Shown in pieces: positions 43,126 through 54,900 of a stretch of 64,000 nt of DNA (its first letter is position 1; the number at the start of each line of letters is the position of its first letter). Below the pieces are notes generated by a model, which saw only the letters and a program-made list of their open reading frames with translations, was not told the origin of the DNA and ran no database searches. Made by a program: the position numbers and the translations under genes. This stretch comes from Streptomyces sp. QL37 (GTDB lineage Bacteria > Actinomycetota > Actinomycetes > Streptomycetales > Streptomycetaceae): the NCBI RefSeq assembly GCF_002941025.1, contig NZ_PTJS01000001.1, positions 8,003,678-8,067,677 on the forward strand, read 5' to 3'.

Positions 43126-44147
43126 CCGTCGCGGGTCGCGCGTCGGGACCGGCGGTGAAGAAGCGGGCCGCCGTACCGCAGATCGGCCTGCTGGTCGGGG
43201 GACTGGTGCTGTTGGCGGTGGCCGCCGTGCTCAGCATGGGCATCGGAGCCCGTCCGGTCCCGCCGGCCGAGGTCGTACGCGCGTTGCTGGACTACCAGGG
43301 CACCGACGACCACGTGATCGTGCGTGACGTCCGGGGGCCCCGCTCGCTGCTCGCCGTCGCGGTGGGCGCCGCCCTCGCGGTGTCGGGCGCGCTGATCCAG
43401 ACGCTGGCCCGCAACCCGCTGGCCGAGCCGGGCATCCTCGGGGTCACCGCGGGTGCCGGGTTCGCCATCACCGTCGGCTCGGCGCTCGGGCTGGCCGCCG
43501 GGCAGACGGGCCAGCTCGGCTTCGCCGTCATCGGATCCGTTCTCGCGGCGCTGCTGGTGGCCGCCGTGGGGCGCCGCTCCCCGCTCCGTCTGGTGCTCAC
43601 CGGAGTCGCCCTGACGGCGGTGCTGAGCGGTGTCGCGCTCGGTCTGCGGCTGATGCTCCCGGACGTCTTCGACATGTACCGGTTCTGGTCGGTCGGATCG
43701 CTGGCGGCACGTGAACAGGCCCCGCTGGCACTTCCGTTGACCGCGATCGTGGTCTGTCTGTGCGGCGCGCTCCTGCTGAGCAGGGCGCTCAACGCCCTGG
43801 CCCTGGGCGAGAGCGTGGCGCACACGCTGGGCGCGGGAGTCGGCCGGGTGCGGGTGGCCGCGCTCGTGCTGATCACCGTGCTCTGCGCGGCGGCGACGGC
43901 GGTGGCCGGACCGATCCTGTTCGTCGGCCTGATCGTGCCGCACCTGGTACGCAAGCCGGCGGCGGGCTCGGTGCCCTGGCTCATCGTCTACTCGATGGTG
44001 CTGGGTCCCGTCCTGCTGCTGGTCGCCGACATCGGCTCCCGGCTGCTGCTGCCGACCGGTGAGGTGCCGGTGGGCATCGTGACCGCGTTCCTCGGCGGCC
44101 CCATGCTGATCTGGGCCGTCCGGCGCTACGGGGCGGGGTCGCTGTGA
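43122..44147 (+). CDS. iron-siderophore ABC permease (FecCD family, FepD-like)
   Basis: A 341-residue FecCD permease with 9-10 helices. Family motifs are ALIQTLARNPLAEPGILGVT and AGPILFVGLIVPHLVRKPA. The start is GTG 43122, overlapping the lipoprotein stop by 4 bases. It pairs with the next permease to form the membrane channel. Confidence 0.92.
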   Translation: MTVAGRASGPAVKKRAAVPQIGLLVGGLVLLAVAAVLSMGIGARPVPPAEVVRALLDYQGTDDHVIVRDVRGPRSLLAVAVGAALAVSGALIQTLARNPLAEPGILGVTAGAGFAITVGSALGLAAGQTGQLGFAVIGSVLAALLVAAVGRRSPLRLVLTGVALTAVLSGVALGLRLMLPDVFDMYRFWSVGSLAAREQAPLALPLTAIVVCLCGALLLSRALNALALGESVAHTLGAGVGRVRVAALVLITVLCAAATAVAGPILFVGLIVPHLVRKPAAGSVPWLIVYSMVLGPVLLLVADIGSRLLLPTGEVPVGIVTAFLGGPMLIWAVRRYGAGSL

Positions 44148-45139
44148 ACATACTCGGACTGAGAATCGAACGCCGTACGACCGTACTTGTGGCGGTCATG
44201 GCCGCCCTGATGCTGGGCCTCGGGCTGCTCGGGCTCTGCTACGGCGCCTCCTGGGCCTCCCCGGGCAAGGTGTTCGCCGTGCTGACCGGGGCGGAACGCT
44301 CCGTGGTGATCTCGGACTGGCGGCTCCCGCGCGTGCTGGCCGGGCTCGTCTTCGGCGCCGCACTCGGTGTGGCGGGGGCGATCTTCCAGAACCTCACCCG
44401 CAACCCGATGGGCAGCCCGGACGTGATCGGCCTCGACGCCGGCGCCTACACCGGTGCCCTCGTCGCCATCACCGTCCTCACGGGAACGTCCTTGCAGCTG
44501 GCCGCCGGCTCCGTGCTCGGCGGACTGCTCGTCGCGGCGGCGATCTACCTGCTGGCCTACCAACGGGGATTCTCCGGACTGCGGCTGGTGGTCATCGGCA
44601 TCGCGGTCAACGCGATGGTGACGGCGATCAACTCGTGGATCGTGCTGCGTGCCGAGCTGGAGGTGGCCATCGCCGCCGTCGGCTGGAGCGCGGGCTCACT
44701 CAACGGCGTCGGATGGGGCGACGTGCAGCTCCCGTTCGCGGTGATCGCCGTACTGCTCGTCCTGATGACCACGCGGGCGCACGCCATGCACCAGGCATCG
44801 CTCGGCGACGCGGTCGCGGCGACCACCGGGGTCGGACTCAACCGGCTGCGGCTGCTGATGGTGCTGGTCGGCGTCGGCTGCACGGCCACGGTCACCGCGG
44901 TGGCCGGACCGATCGCGTTCATCGCCCTGGCCGCCCCGCAGATCGGCCGCAGGCTCGCCGGCGCGGCCGGCGTGCCGCTGCTCCCGGCCGCGCTGACCGG
45001 GGCGGTTCTGCTCCAAGGCGCCGATCTGCTCGCCCAGATGCTGCTGGCGCCCGTCGCGCTGCCCGTGGGAGTGGTGAGCACCGCGATCGGCGGTTGCTAT
45101 CTGATCTGGCTGCTGACCAAGGAGGTGAGGCGCGCGTGA
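44144..45139 (+). CDS. iron-siderophore ABC permease (FecCD family, FepG-like)
   Basis: A 331-residue second FecCD subunit: AGAIFQNLTRNPMGSPDVIG and AGPIAFIALAAPQIGRRLAG are the family signatures. It starts at GTG 44144, overlapping the previous gene by 4 bases, and itself overlaps the ATPase gene start. Confidence 0.92.
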   Translation: MNILGLRIERRTTVLVAVMAALMLGLGLLGLCYGASWASPGKVFAVLTGAERSVVISDWRLPRVLAGLVFGAALGVAGAIFQNLTRNPMGSPDVIGLDAGAYTGALVAITVLTGTSLQLAAGSVLGGLLVAAAIYLLAYQRGFSGLRLVVIGIAVNAMVTAINSWIVLRAELEVAIAAVGWSAGSLNGVGWGDVQLPFAVIAVLLVLMTTRAHAMHQASLGDAVAATTGVGLNRLRLLMVLVGVGCTATVTAVAGPIAFIALAAPQIGRRLAGAAGVPLLPAALTGAVLLQGADLLAQMLLAPVALPVGVVSTAIGGCYLIWLLTKEVRRA

Positions 45140-45921
45140 CCGCACGCCTGACCGCGCGGGACATCACCCTGCGCTACGGAGACCGGGTCGTGTCCACACG
45201 GCTGAGCCTCGACGTCCCCGACGGCGCGTTCACCGCCGTCGTGGGCCCCAACGCCTGTGGCAAATCGACCCTGCTGCGCGCCCTGGTGCGGCTGCTGCGC
45301 CCGGAGGCCGGGCACGTGGAACTCGACGGCCGGGAGGTCGGCGGGTACGCGCCCAAGGCACTGGCCAGACAACTCGGCTTCCTGCCGCAGGACCCGCTCG
45401 CTCCCGACGACATCAGGGTCCGGCAGCTCGTGAGCCGGGGACGCTTCCCGCACCAGTCCCTGCTGGCGCTGTGGTCGCCGGACGACGAGGACGCCGTCAC
45501 CGAGGCGATGGCCGCCGCCGGGGTCGGGGACCTCGCCGACCGGCCTGTGCAGGAGCTGTCCGGCGGGCAGCGGCAACGCGTGTGGATCGCCATGGTGCTG
45601 GCCCAGCGGACGTCCTACCTGCTGCTCGACGAACCGACGTCCTTCCTGGACATCACCCACCAGTACCAGTTGCTCGGGCTGCTGGCCCGGCTGCGCGACG
45701 AGGGCCGCACGGTCATCGCCGTCCTGCACGACATCAACCAGGCGTGCCGCTTCGCCGACCACCTCGTCGCCATGAGGGACGGCAGGGTGGTCGCCGAGGG
45801 CGTCCCCGGAGACATCGTCGACGCCGCCCTCATGAAGGACGTCTTCGACCTGCCGAGCGTCATCGTCCCCGACCCCGTGACGGGCACACCGATGGTCGTC
45901 CCCACACTTCAAGGAGAGTAA
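45136..45921 (+). CDS. iron-siderophore ABC ATPase (FepC-like)
   Basis: A 261-residue ATP-binding subunit. Walker A is GPNACGKST, the signature LSGGQRQRVWIAMVLAQ, Walker B LLLDEPTSFLD, and the switch His lies in VLHDINQACRFADH, all typical of FepC. GTG 45136 overlaps the permease stop. The NRPS TTG begins 2 bases after its stop, with the ribosome-binding site AAGGAGAG inside this gene's last codons. Confidence 0.94.
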   Translation: MTARLTARDITLRYGDRVVSTRLSLDVPDGAFTAVVGPNACGKSTLLRALVRLLRPEAGHVELDGREVGGYAPKALARQLGFLPQDPLAPDDIRVRQLVSRGRFPHQSLLALWSPDDEDAVTEAMAAAGVGDLADRPVQELSGGQRQRVWIAMVLAQRTSYLLLDEPTSFLDITHQYQLLGLLARLRDEGRTVIAVLHDINQACRFADHLVAMRDGRVVAEGVPGDIVDAALMKDVFDLPSVIVPDPVTGTPMVVPTLQGE

Positions 45922-45922
45922 G

Positions 45923-48900
45923 TTGAGCACCGCAAGCGTCTCCTCCGGCGGCCTCCTGCCCCTGACCCGGGCCCAGTTGGGCATCTGGAACGCGCAGCGT
46001 CTGGAGCCGGACTCGCCGTACTACGTGGTCGGCGACGTCGTGGAGATATCCGGCGACGAGCCGGTCGACGTCCAGGCGCTGGTCGAGGCGGTCCGGGCGA
46101 CCACCGAGGAGGCCGAGACGCTGCGGTTGCGGGTGTACGACACCCCCGAGGGGCCGCGCCAGGCGGTCAGCGAGGAACCGGTCGAGCCCCCCGAGGTGAT
46201 CGACGTCAGGGGAGCGGCCGATCCCGTGGCCGCCGCCCAGGCACTGGTCGACGCCGAGCGGACGCGGGCCGCCGAGCGGTGCCGGGGGATGGTCGACCGG
46301 CCGCTCTGCTCGCGCACGGTCATCCGGCTCTCCGACCGGGAGGTCTGGTACACCCAGCTCGGCCACCACCTGGTGTTCGACGGCTACACCGCGGCGATGC
46401 TCGCCCGCCGCACCGGCGCCCGCTACACCGCCCTGGTGCGGGGGAGCGAGCCTGCCAGGTCGACGTTCGGCAGCTTCGCCGCCCTCGTCGCCGCCGACCA
46501 GGCCTACCGGGACAGCGACCGGTTCGCCGAGGACCGGGCGTACTGGGTCGAGCGGTTCACCCCGCTGCCCGAACTCGGTTCCCTCGACGGTCCCGACGCC
46601 GCGGTCGGCGCCCCCGACCGCACCCTCACCGCCCGTACCGTCCTCACACCCGAGGAGACGGCCCGGCTGCGCGCGTTCGCCGACACCGAAGGCGTCACCT
46701 GGGGTGAGGCGCTGATCGCCGGGTACGCCGCCTTCCTGCACCGCATGCTGGCACGCACGGACGTCGTGTTCGCGCTGCCGCTGATGTGCCGGGCCGGCTC
46801 CGTCGAGCTGCGCACACCCGCCATGGCCGTCAACGTGCTGCCGCTGCGGGTCGGCGTGCGCGGCGGTGACGGGCTCGGCGACCTGAGCCGGCGGGTGGCC
46901 TCCGCGATGCGTGAGATGCGCGACCACCAGCGGTACCGGGGCGAGGACCTTCCGCAGGACCTCGGCGTGCCCGGCGCCGGCGCTCTGCTGCACGGACGCG
47001 GGATCAACCTCAAGGCGTTCGACCTGGCGATCGACTTCGCCGGGTCCGGCGGTGTGATGCGCAACGTCGCGGGAGGTCCGCCGGAGGACATGGGCCTGAG
47101 CGTCCTGCCGACCCGGGACGGCGGGCTGCTGCTCGGCTTCGAGGTCGACGCGCGGACCAACGACCAGGCATCGGTGGACAGTCTGCTCTCCGGTCTGCGC
47201 ACCCTGCTGACCGGGCTCGTCGACGGCCTGGCCGTCGGGCGGATCGCCATGGCAGGTGACGTGGACCGGCTGATGGAGGCCTGGTGCCCGCCGCCACTGC
47301 CCGGTACCCCCGTGGACGTGCCCACCGCGTTCGACGCGATCGCCGCCGCCGGACCCGGTCGTACGGCCCTGGTCTGCGGTGAGGATCGGCTGACCGCGGC
47401 GGACCTCGCGGACCGGGTGCACCGGCTGGCCCGCGCACTGCGGGCCCGCGGGATCGGGGCCGACGACGTCGTGGCGCTCGCGCTGCCCCGCTCCGCCGAC
47501 TCGGTCGTCGCCCTGCTGGCCGTGCTGGACGCGGGCGCCGCGTTCCTGCCCCTGGACGCCGCGTACCCGCCCGAGCGGCTGCGCGAGCTGATCGACGACA
47601 CCCGCCCCGCGCTGGTGGTGACCTCCGGCGCGATCGACGGTCTGCCGTGGGACACCCTGCTCGCGGAGGCCGCCGGCCTCTCGGGCGCGCCCCTGGAAGC
47701 CGGTGAACTGGCCGCGCCCCGGCACCCCGAGCACCTGGCCTACGTGATCCACACCTCCGGGTCGACCGGACGGCCCAAGGGCGTGCTCGGCCGCGTCGGT
47801 GGTCTGGCCCAGCTGCTGCACCACCAGCGGTCCACGGTCGTCGCGGAGGCCGAGCAGGCCGCCGGCAGGCGGCTGCGCGCCGCTCACACCTACTCGTTCG
47901 CCTTCGACTCCGCGTTCGACCACCTGGTGTGGCTGCTGTGCGGCCACGAACTGCACGTCTACGACGCCGAGACGATCCGCGACGCCGACGCCCTGCTCGC
48001 GGCGTACGCCCGGGACGGCATCGACGTCGTCGACACCACGCCGTCGATGGCCGCGCCGCTGATCGAGGGCGGTCTGCTCGACCTGCGTCCGACGCTGCTG
48101 GTCCTCGGCGGTGAAGCCACCCCGCCCGCGCTGTGGCGGAAGGTCGCCGGGTCGGGGACGAACGCGCGCAACATCTACGGCCCGACCGAGGCCACCGTCG
48201 ACAGCACCACCGCCCGGATCGACGACGGGGAGCCGACGATCGGCCACCCGCTCGCCGGCACCCGGACCTACGTGCTGGACAGCGCGCTGCAACCCGTGCC
48301 CCACGGCACGACGGGCGAGCTGTACCTCGCAGGGCCGCACCTGGCCCGCGGCTATCTCGGCCGGCCGGGGGCCACCGCCGACCGCTTCGTCGCCGACCCG
48401 TACGGCGCGCCGGGAGAGCGGATGTACCGTACCGGCGACCTGGCCCGATGGGTGCCCGGCCGGGGCCTCGAATACGGAGGCCGGGGCGACGGACAGGTGA
48501 AGATCCGCGGACACCGGGTGGAGACCGGCGAGGTCGAAGCGGCCCTCGCGGCCGTGCCCGGGGTCACGGCCGCCGCCGCCAGGGTGCTCTCGTCCCGGCT
48601 GGTCGGTTACGTGGTGTCCGCCTCGGTCACCGGCGACACGGTGCGTTCGTACCTCGCCGAGCGCCTGCCCGACCACATGGTGCCCGCGGCGGTGGTGGTG
48701 CTCGCCGAACTGCCCGTCACGCCCAACGGCAAACTCGACCGCGCCGCCCTGCCCGCGCCCGCCGCCGCGGGCGGCGGCCGGGAGCCGAGCACCGAGCAGG
48801 AGCGCCTGCTCTGCGCCGTACTCGCCGAAGCCCTGGACGTCGAACGGGTCGGTGTGGACGACGACTTCTTCGCCCTCGGCGGGGACAGCATCACCGCGAT

Positions 48901-51900
48901 CACCGTCAGCAGCAGGCTGCGGGCCGTGGGCCTCGGCCTGCGGCCACGAGACCTGCTGGCGCGCCGCAGCTTCGCCGCCCTGGCCGCCTCGGCCGAGCTG
49001 CTTCAGGACGTCCCCGAGCCGGTGGACGACCCCACCGGAGCCGTGCCCGCGCCGCCGATCGTGCGTGGCCTGCTCGACCCGCATCCCGATGTGGACGTGG
49101 TCGCCGGCTACGCCCAGTGGACCGCCCTGAGCGTCGACGAACTGGACCGCGACGCCCTGGTCACCGGCGTCCAGGCCGTGCTCGACCACCACGACGCCCT
49201 GCGGCTGCGGGTGGCCGACGGCCTGGAGGTCCTGCCCCGGGGCACGGTACGGGCCGTCGTGGACGAGGTGCGCGGCGAGGACACGACCGCCCTGGCACGG
49301 CGGCTGGCGGGAGAACTGGACCCGAGGACGGGCGACCTGCTGCGAGCGGCCCTGCTCCGCACCGGCGACGACACCGCGGACCGCCTGGTCGTCGTCGTGC
49401 ACCACCTCGCCATGGACGGCGTGTCCTGGCGCGTCCTGCTGCCCGACCTGCACACGGCGTGCACGGGCGGCGCCCTCGCCCCGGTCGGTGCGTCCTGGCG
49501 GCGGCACTCGCTGCTGCTCGCCGAACAGGGGGCGACCGGCGCGCGACGTGGTGAACTGGACCACTGGCGCGACGCGCTCGCCACCTCGTCCCGGCTCGGC
49601 ACCCGGCCGCTGGACCCGGCGCGTGACACGGTCTCGACCGCCCACCGTTCGGTCACCGTGGCCTCGCCGGAGGCCACCGAGGCACTGCTGACGACGCTGC
49701 CCGCCGCCTACCGCGCCGGAGTGGACGAGGTGCTGCTCGCGGCGCTCGTGCTCGCCCTTCGGAGCTGGGGCCTCTCCGGCGACGACGTGACCGTCTCGAT
49801 GGAGGGCCACGGCCGCGAACACCTCGACCTCTCCCGTACGGTCGGCTGGTTCACCAGCGAGTACCCGGTCCGCGTCCCCGCGTCCGACGACGCGGGCCGT
49901 GCGCTGCGCGCCGCCAAGGAGGCCAGGCGCCACGTCCCCGACGCCGGCATCGGATACGGCGTCCTGCGCCACCTCGACCCGGAGGCCGGTGCCGAGCTCT
50001 CGGCCACCCCGCCCCCGGACGTGCTGCTCAACTACCTGGGCCGGTTCGCCCCGTTGGCCGCGACCGGATGGCGTCTGCCGGAACACGACGCCTTCTCGGT
50101 GACCGAGCCCGGTGCCAAGGCCCTGGAACAGGTCCTGGCCCTCAACTGCTTCGTCCACGAGGGCGATTCGCCCCGGCTCGCCGTCGAGTGGACCGCGGCG
50201 ACCGAGGTGCTCGGCACCGACGTCGTGACGGCCCTGCAGACGGCCTGGGCCGGAGCCCTGGACACCCTGACCGAGCACGCGCTCCACACCCGGGGCGGGC
50301 TCACCCCGTCCGACCTCCCGCTGGTCCACCTCGACCAGGCGGCCATCGACGCCCTCGAACGCACCGGCCGCATCGCCGACGTACTGCCCGCCACACCGCT
50401 CCAGGTCGGGCTGTCCTTCCACACCCTGGTCCGCGACGAGGACGAGACCGACGTCTACGTCGTCCAGGCCGTGACCACCCTGGCCGGCGAGCTGATCCCG
50501 GACCGCATGGCGGAGGCCGCGCGCGAACTGCTGCGCCGGCACCCCGCTCTGCGCGTGTACCTGGGCACGGCCGGCGACGACGTGGTGCAGGTGATCCCCG
50601 CCGACGTCACCCTGGACTGGCGGCAGGACGACCGGTTCCCCGAGGCCGCGCGCGCCGATCTGGAGCGCCCGTTCGACCCGAGCAGGCCGCCGCTCATCCG
50701 CTTCCTGCTGTCCCGGGTCGGGCCCGCCGAGCACAAGCTGGTGATCACGAACCACCATTCCCTGCTCGACGGCTGGTCGATGCCCCTGGTCGGCCGGGGC
50801 CTCCTCGCCATCTACGCCGAGCTGAGCGGCGGGCCCGCGGCCCCGGCCGCCCAGCCGCTGTCGGAGTACTTCCGGTGGCTGTCGGGCCGGGACCGGGACG
50901 CCTCGCTCGCCGCGTGGCGCGACGCGCTGGCAGGCGTCGACGACGCGACCAGGCTGGCACCCGCGCGCACCGGGACCGGCATCGAGCGGCCGGGCCGCGA
51001 AACCATCGGACTGGGAAGCGAGTTCAGCGACCGGCTGCGCGCGTTCGCCCGGGACGAGGGCGTCACCCTGACCACGGTCCTCCAGACCGCGTGGGGACTG
51101 CTGCTGGGCAGGCTCACCGGCCGCCTCGACGTCGTGTTCGGCTGCCCGGTCTCCGGGCGGCCCGCCGAGGTCGACGGAGTCGAGTCGATGATCGGCCAGC
51201 TCGGCACCACGATCCCCGTACGCGTCCGGCACGGCCGGGACATGACAGCCCGTCAGCTCATGGCCCAGGTGCACGCCGAGAGCGTCGCCCTGGCCGAGCA
51301 CCACCACGTCGGTCTGCCCGAGATCCAGCGGGCCACGGGCATCGGCGAACTGTTCGACACGATGCTCGTGATGGAGAACTTCCCGCTGTCCAGCCGGAAG
51401 CGCACCCCGCTCGCCCCCGGACTCGACCTGGCCGGGGTGGACATCACCGACGCCACCCACTACGCGCTGACCGTCATCGTGATTCCCGACGACGAGATCA
51501 CGATCGGCCTCGGCTACCAGCCACGCGCCTTCGACGCCTCGGCCGTACGCGACTACGGCCGCTGGCTGCACAACCTCCTGAGGGAGATCGTCGACGACCC
51601 GGCACGGCCCGCCGTCCGGCTGCCCGCGCTCGACGCCGGCGAGCGCGAGCGGATGCTGCGCACCGGCACGGAGATCGTCGCCGCCAGGCGCCGGGGCCAC
51701 TGGCTGGAGGAGTTCGCCGCCTGGGTGGACCGCAAGCCCGATGCCGAGGCCCTGGTCTGCCGCGACCGCAGCCTGAGCTACGCCGAACTGGACGCGCGGG
51801 CCAACCGGCTCGCCCACGCGCTGATCGCACGCGGAGTCCGGCCCCAGGACCCGGTCGCGGTCCTGCTCGGGCGCGACATCGAGATGACCGTGGCGCTGTT

Positions 51901-54900
51901 CGGCGTGGCCAAGGCCGGCGCCGTGTACGTACCGATGGACGCGAGCTACCCGCGAGAGCGGCTGGCCTACATGTTCGACGACATCGCACCGGCCGCCGTC
52001 GTGACGACCGGCGCCGAGCTGCCCGTCTCACGCGAGATCCCGGTGCTGCGGCTGGACGACCCGGCCGCGCTCGCGTCCGCGCCGGCAACCGACCCGGCCG
52101 ACGCACGCGCCGCGCTCACCGACGACGCGCTCGCCTACGTCATCTACACCTCCGGCACCACCGGGCGCCCCAAGGGCGTCGGAGTGACCCACCGGGGTGT
52201 GCCCGATCTGATCGCGCTCCAGGAGGAGGTCGTCGGCGTCACCGAGCACGACCGGTACCTGCACTTCGCGTCGACCAGCTTCGACGTCGCGTTCTGGCAG
52301 ACCATGGTGCCCCTGCTCTCGGGCGGCACCTCCGTGATCGCGCCCGAGGAGGTGCGCGTTCCCGGCGACGAACTCCTCGACTACATCATCGAGCACCGGG
52401 TGACGGGAGTGAACCTGCTCCCCTCGTTCCTCGCCGCGATGCCCGACGACCGCACCGTCGATCCCGACGTGTTCTTCGTCGTCGGCGCCGAGCGCCTCGA
52501 CCCCGAGCTGGCGCGGCGCTGGGGCGAGGGCCGCAGGGCACTGTTCAACGCCTACGGCCCGACCGAGGTCACCATCAACTCCACGACGTGGCGCTACGAC
52601 CCGGAGGACACCGGACCGCTGCCGATCGGACGCCCGGACCCCGACGTCCGCGCCTACGTCCTCGACGGCGGGCTCCAGCCGGTCGGCGTCGGCGTGACGG
52701 GTGAGCTGTACCTCGGCGGGCCGAGCCTGGCGCGCGGCTACCTCGGCCGTCCCGGCCTGACCGCCGCGACGTTCGTGGCCTCTCCGTTCGGCCCCCCGGG
52801 GGAGCGGATCTACCGCACGGGCGACCTGGTGCGGTGGCGGCCGGACGGGCAGCTGGTGTTCCTCGGCCGCGCCGACCACCAGGTCAAGATCCGCGGCTTC
52901 CGCGTCGAACTCGGAGAGATCGAGTCCACTCTCACCAGCCATCCCGATGTCCGCGCCTGTGCCGTGATCATGCGGGAGGGCAGGCTCGTCGGCTACGTCA
53001 TCCCGACCGACGACGCCGACCTCGACACCGCGCGGCTGCGGGAGTACCTGGCCGGGGAACTGCCCGACCACATGGTGCCGACGGCGCTCGTGCCGATCAG
53101 CCGGCTGCCGCTCAGCCCCAGCGGCAAGCTCGACACCTCGGCACTGCCGGCCCCCGAGACCACGGCCGCGGCACGGCGTGAACCCGCCACCGAGGCCGAG
53201 GCGTTGCTCCTCGCGGTGTTCCGGGACATCCTGGGCAGCGACGAGGTCGGCCTCGACGACGACTTCTTCGCCGTCGGCGGAGACAGCATCGTGGCCCTGC
53301 AAGTGGTCTCGCGGGCCCGGCGCCAAGGGCTCGGACTCGCCGCACGGGACGTGTTCGAAGGAGAGACCGTCGCCGGGATCGCGGCGCGGGCCCGGGATCT
53401 CGACGCCGGCGACGCCCCCGCGGTCGGCGATGCCCCGCTGACCCCGGTCATGCGGGACCTGCTGCGCCGTGCCGGGGCCGCCGCTGACGGGTTCTGCCAG
53501 TGGGTGGAGATCTGTGTCCCGCCCGGGGGCGACGAGAGAGCCTGGCAGGGCGTGCTCGACGCGCTCCTGGCCCGGCACGACGTGCTCCGCGCCCGGCTGG
53601 CCGGGGACGTGCTGCGCATCCCGCCCGTCGGCTCGGTCACCGGAGCCGACGTACTGACCCGCGTACCGGCGACGGACGACCTGAGGGCCGCGTCCGACTC
53701 CGGGACCGAGGCGGCCCGGGGGGCGATGGACCCGCGCACCGGTCCGCTGCTGCGCGCGGTATGGGTGGACGCCGGCCCGGCCCGGCCGGGCCGGCTCGTC
53801 CTGATCGCCCATCACCTGGTCGTCGACGGTGTGTCCTGGCGCGTGCTGCTGGACGACGTGGAACACGCCCACTCCGGTGGAACACTGGCCCGGCACGGCG
53901 AGTCGTTCCTCGGCTGGGCACGTTCACTGCACGACGCCGACCGGCGCGCCGAACTGCCGCACTGGCAGCGGATGAGCGCCACCCAGGCACTCACCCGACC
54001 GCTCGACCCCGCCCGGGACACCGTGGCCACGGCGAAGCACCACGAGATCCGGCTCGACGCCGGATCGACCCGCGCCCTGATCACGACCCTGCCCGCCGCC
54101 TACCGCACCACCCCGGACGCCGTGCTGCTGACGGCGCTCGCCCAAGCGGTACGGGACTGGCGCGGGACTCAGAGGCTCCTGGTCGCGCTGGAGAGCCATG
54201 GACGCCCCCGGCAGGTCGACCTGTCCCAGACCGTCGGCTGGTTCACGGCCGTCCACCCCGTGCTGCTCGACGCGGACGACGACATCAAGACCGTCAGGGA
54301 GCGGCTGCGCGCGCAGGGCGACGGCCTCGGCCACGGCATCCTGACCGCGGCGGGCCTGCTGGACCCCGTGGAACCGGAGGTCGCCTGGAACTACCTCGGC
54401 CAGTACCCCGGCGCCCCGGCGGACGAGACGCCGTGGCAGGCACCCCCGGACGCCGACCCGCTCGGCTCGGGGGGCTCCGAGGCCATGCCCCTTCCGCACA
54501 GCCTGATGGTCAACGCCCTCGTACGCGACGACGCGCTCGGGGTACGCATCACCTGGCCGTCCGCGCTGTTCACCGCCGCCGAGATCGAGGACCTGGGCCA
54601 GCACGTGCGGACAGCGCTCCTGCGCACCGCGGCCGCGCCGGAGATCAGCGCGCTCGGCCCCGGCCGTACGGTCGCCGGCATACAGCCGCTCACACCCTTG
54701 CAGGAGGTGATGCTGCGGCACTCCCGCACCGAGCGACCCGACCCGTACACCGTGCAGTCGGCGTTCTCCCTCGCCGGCCCGCTCGACACCGACGCCCTGC
54801 GCGCCGCGGGCGACGAACTGCTGGCCCGCCACCCGAACCTGGGCGCCGTGTTCCCCGCCTCACTGGCAGTGATCCCCGTGTCGCCCAGGCCGGACTTCCG

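Noticed and set aside
45860-51817. Open reading frame of 1,985 codons antisense to the NRPS gene
   Set aside because: Gly/Gln/Val/Arg-rich low-complexity translation with no domains; an artefact of high GC codon bias opposite a real gene.
48607-54240. Long internal similarity between the two NRPS modules (e.g. RPLDPARDTV in both E domains)
   Set aside because: Expected homology of repeated C, A, PCP and E domains, not a separate repeat element.
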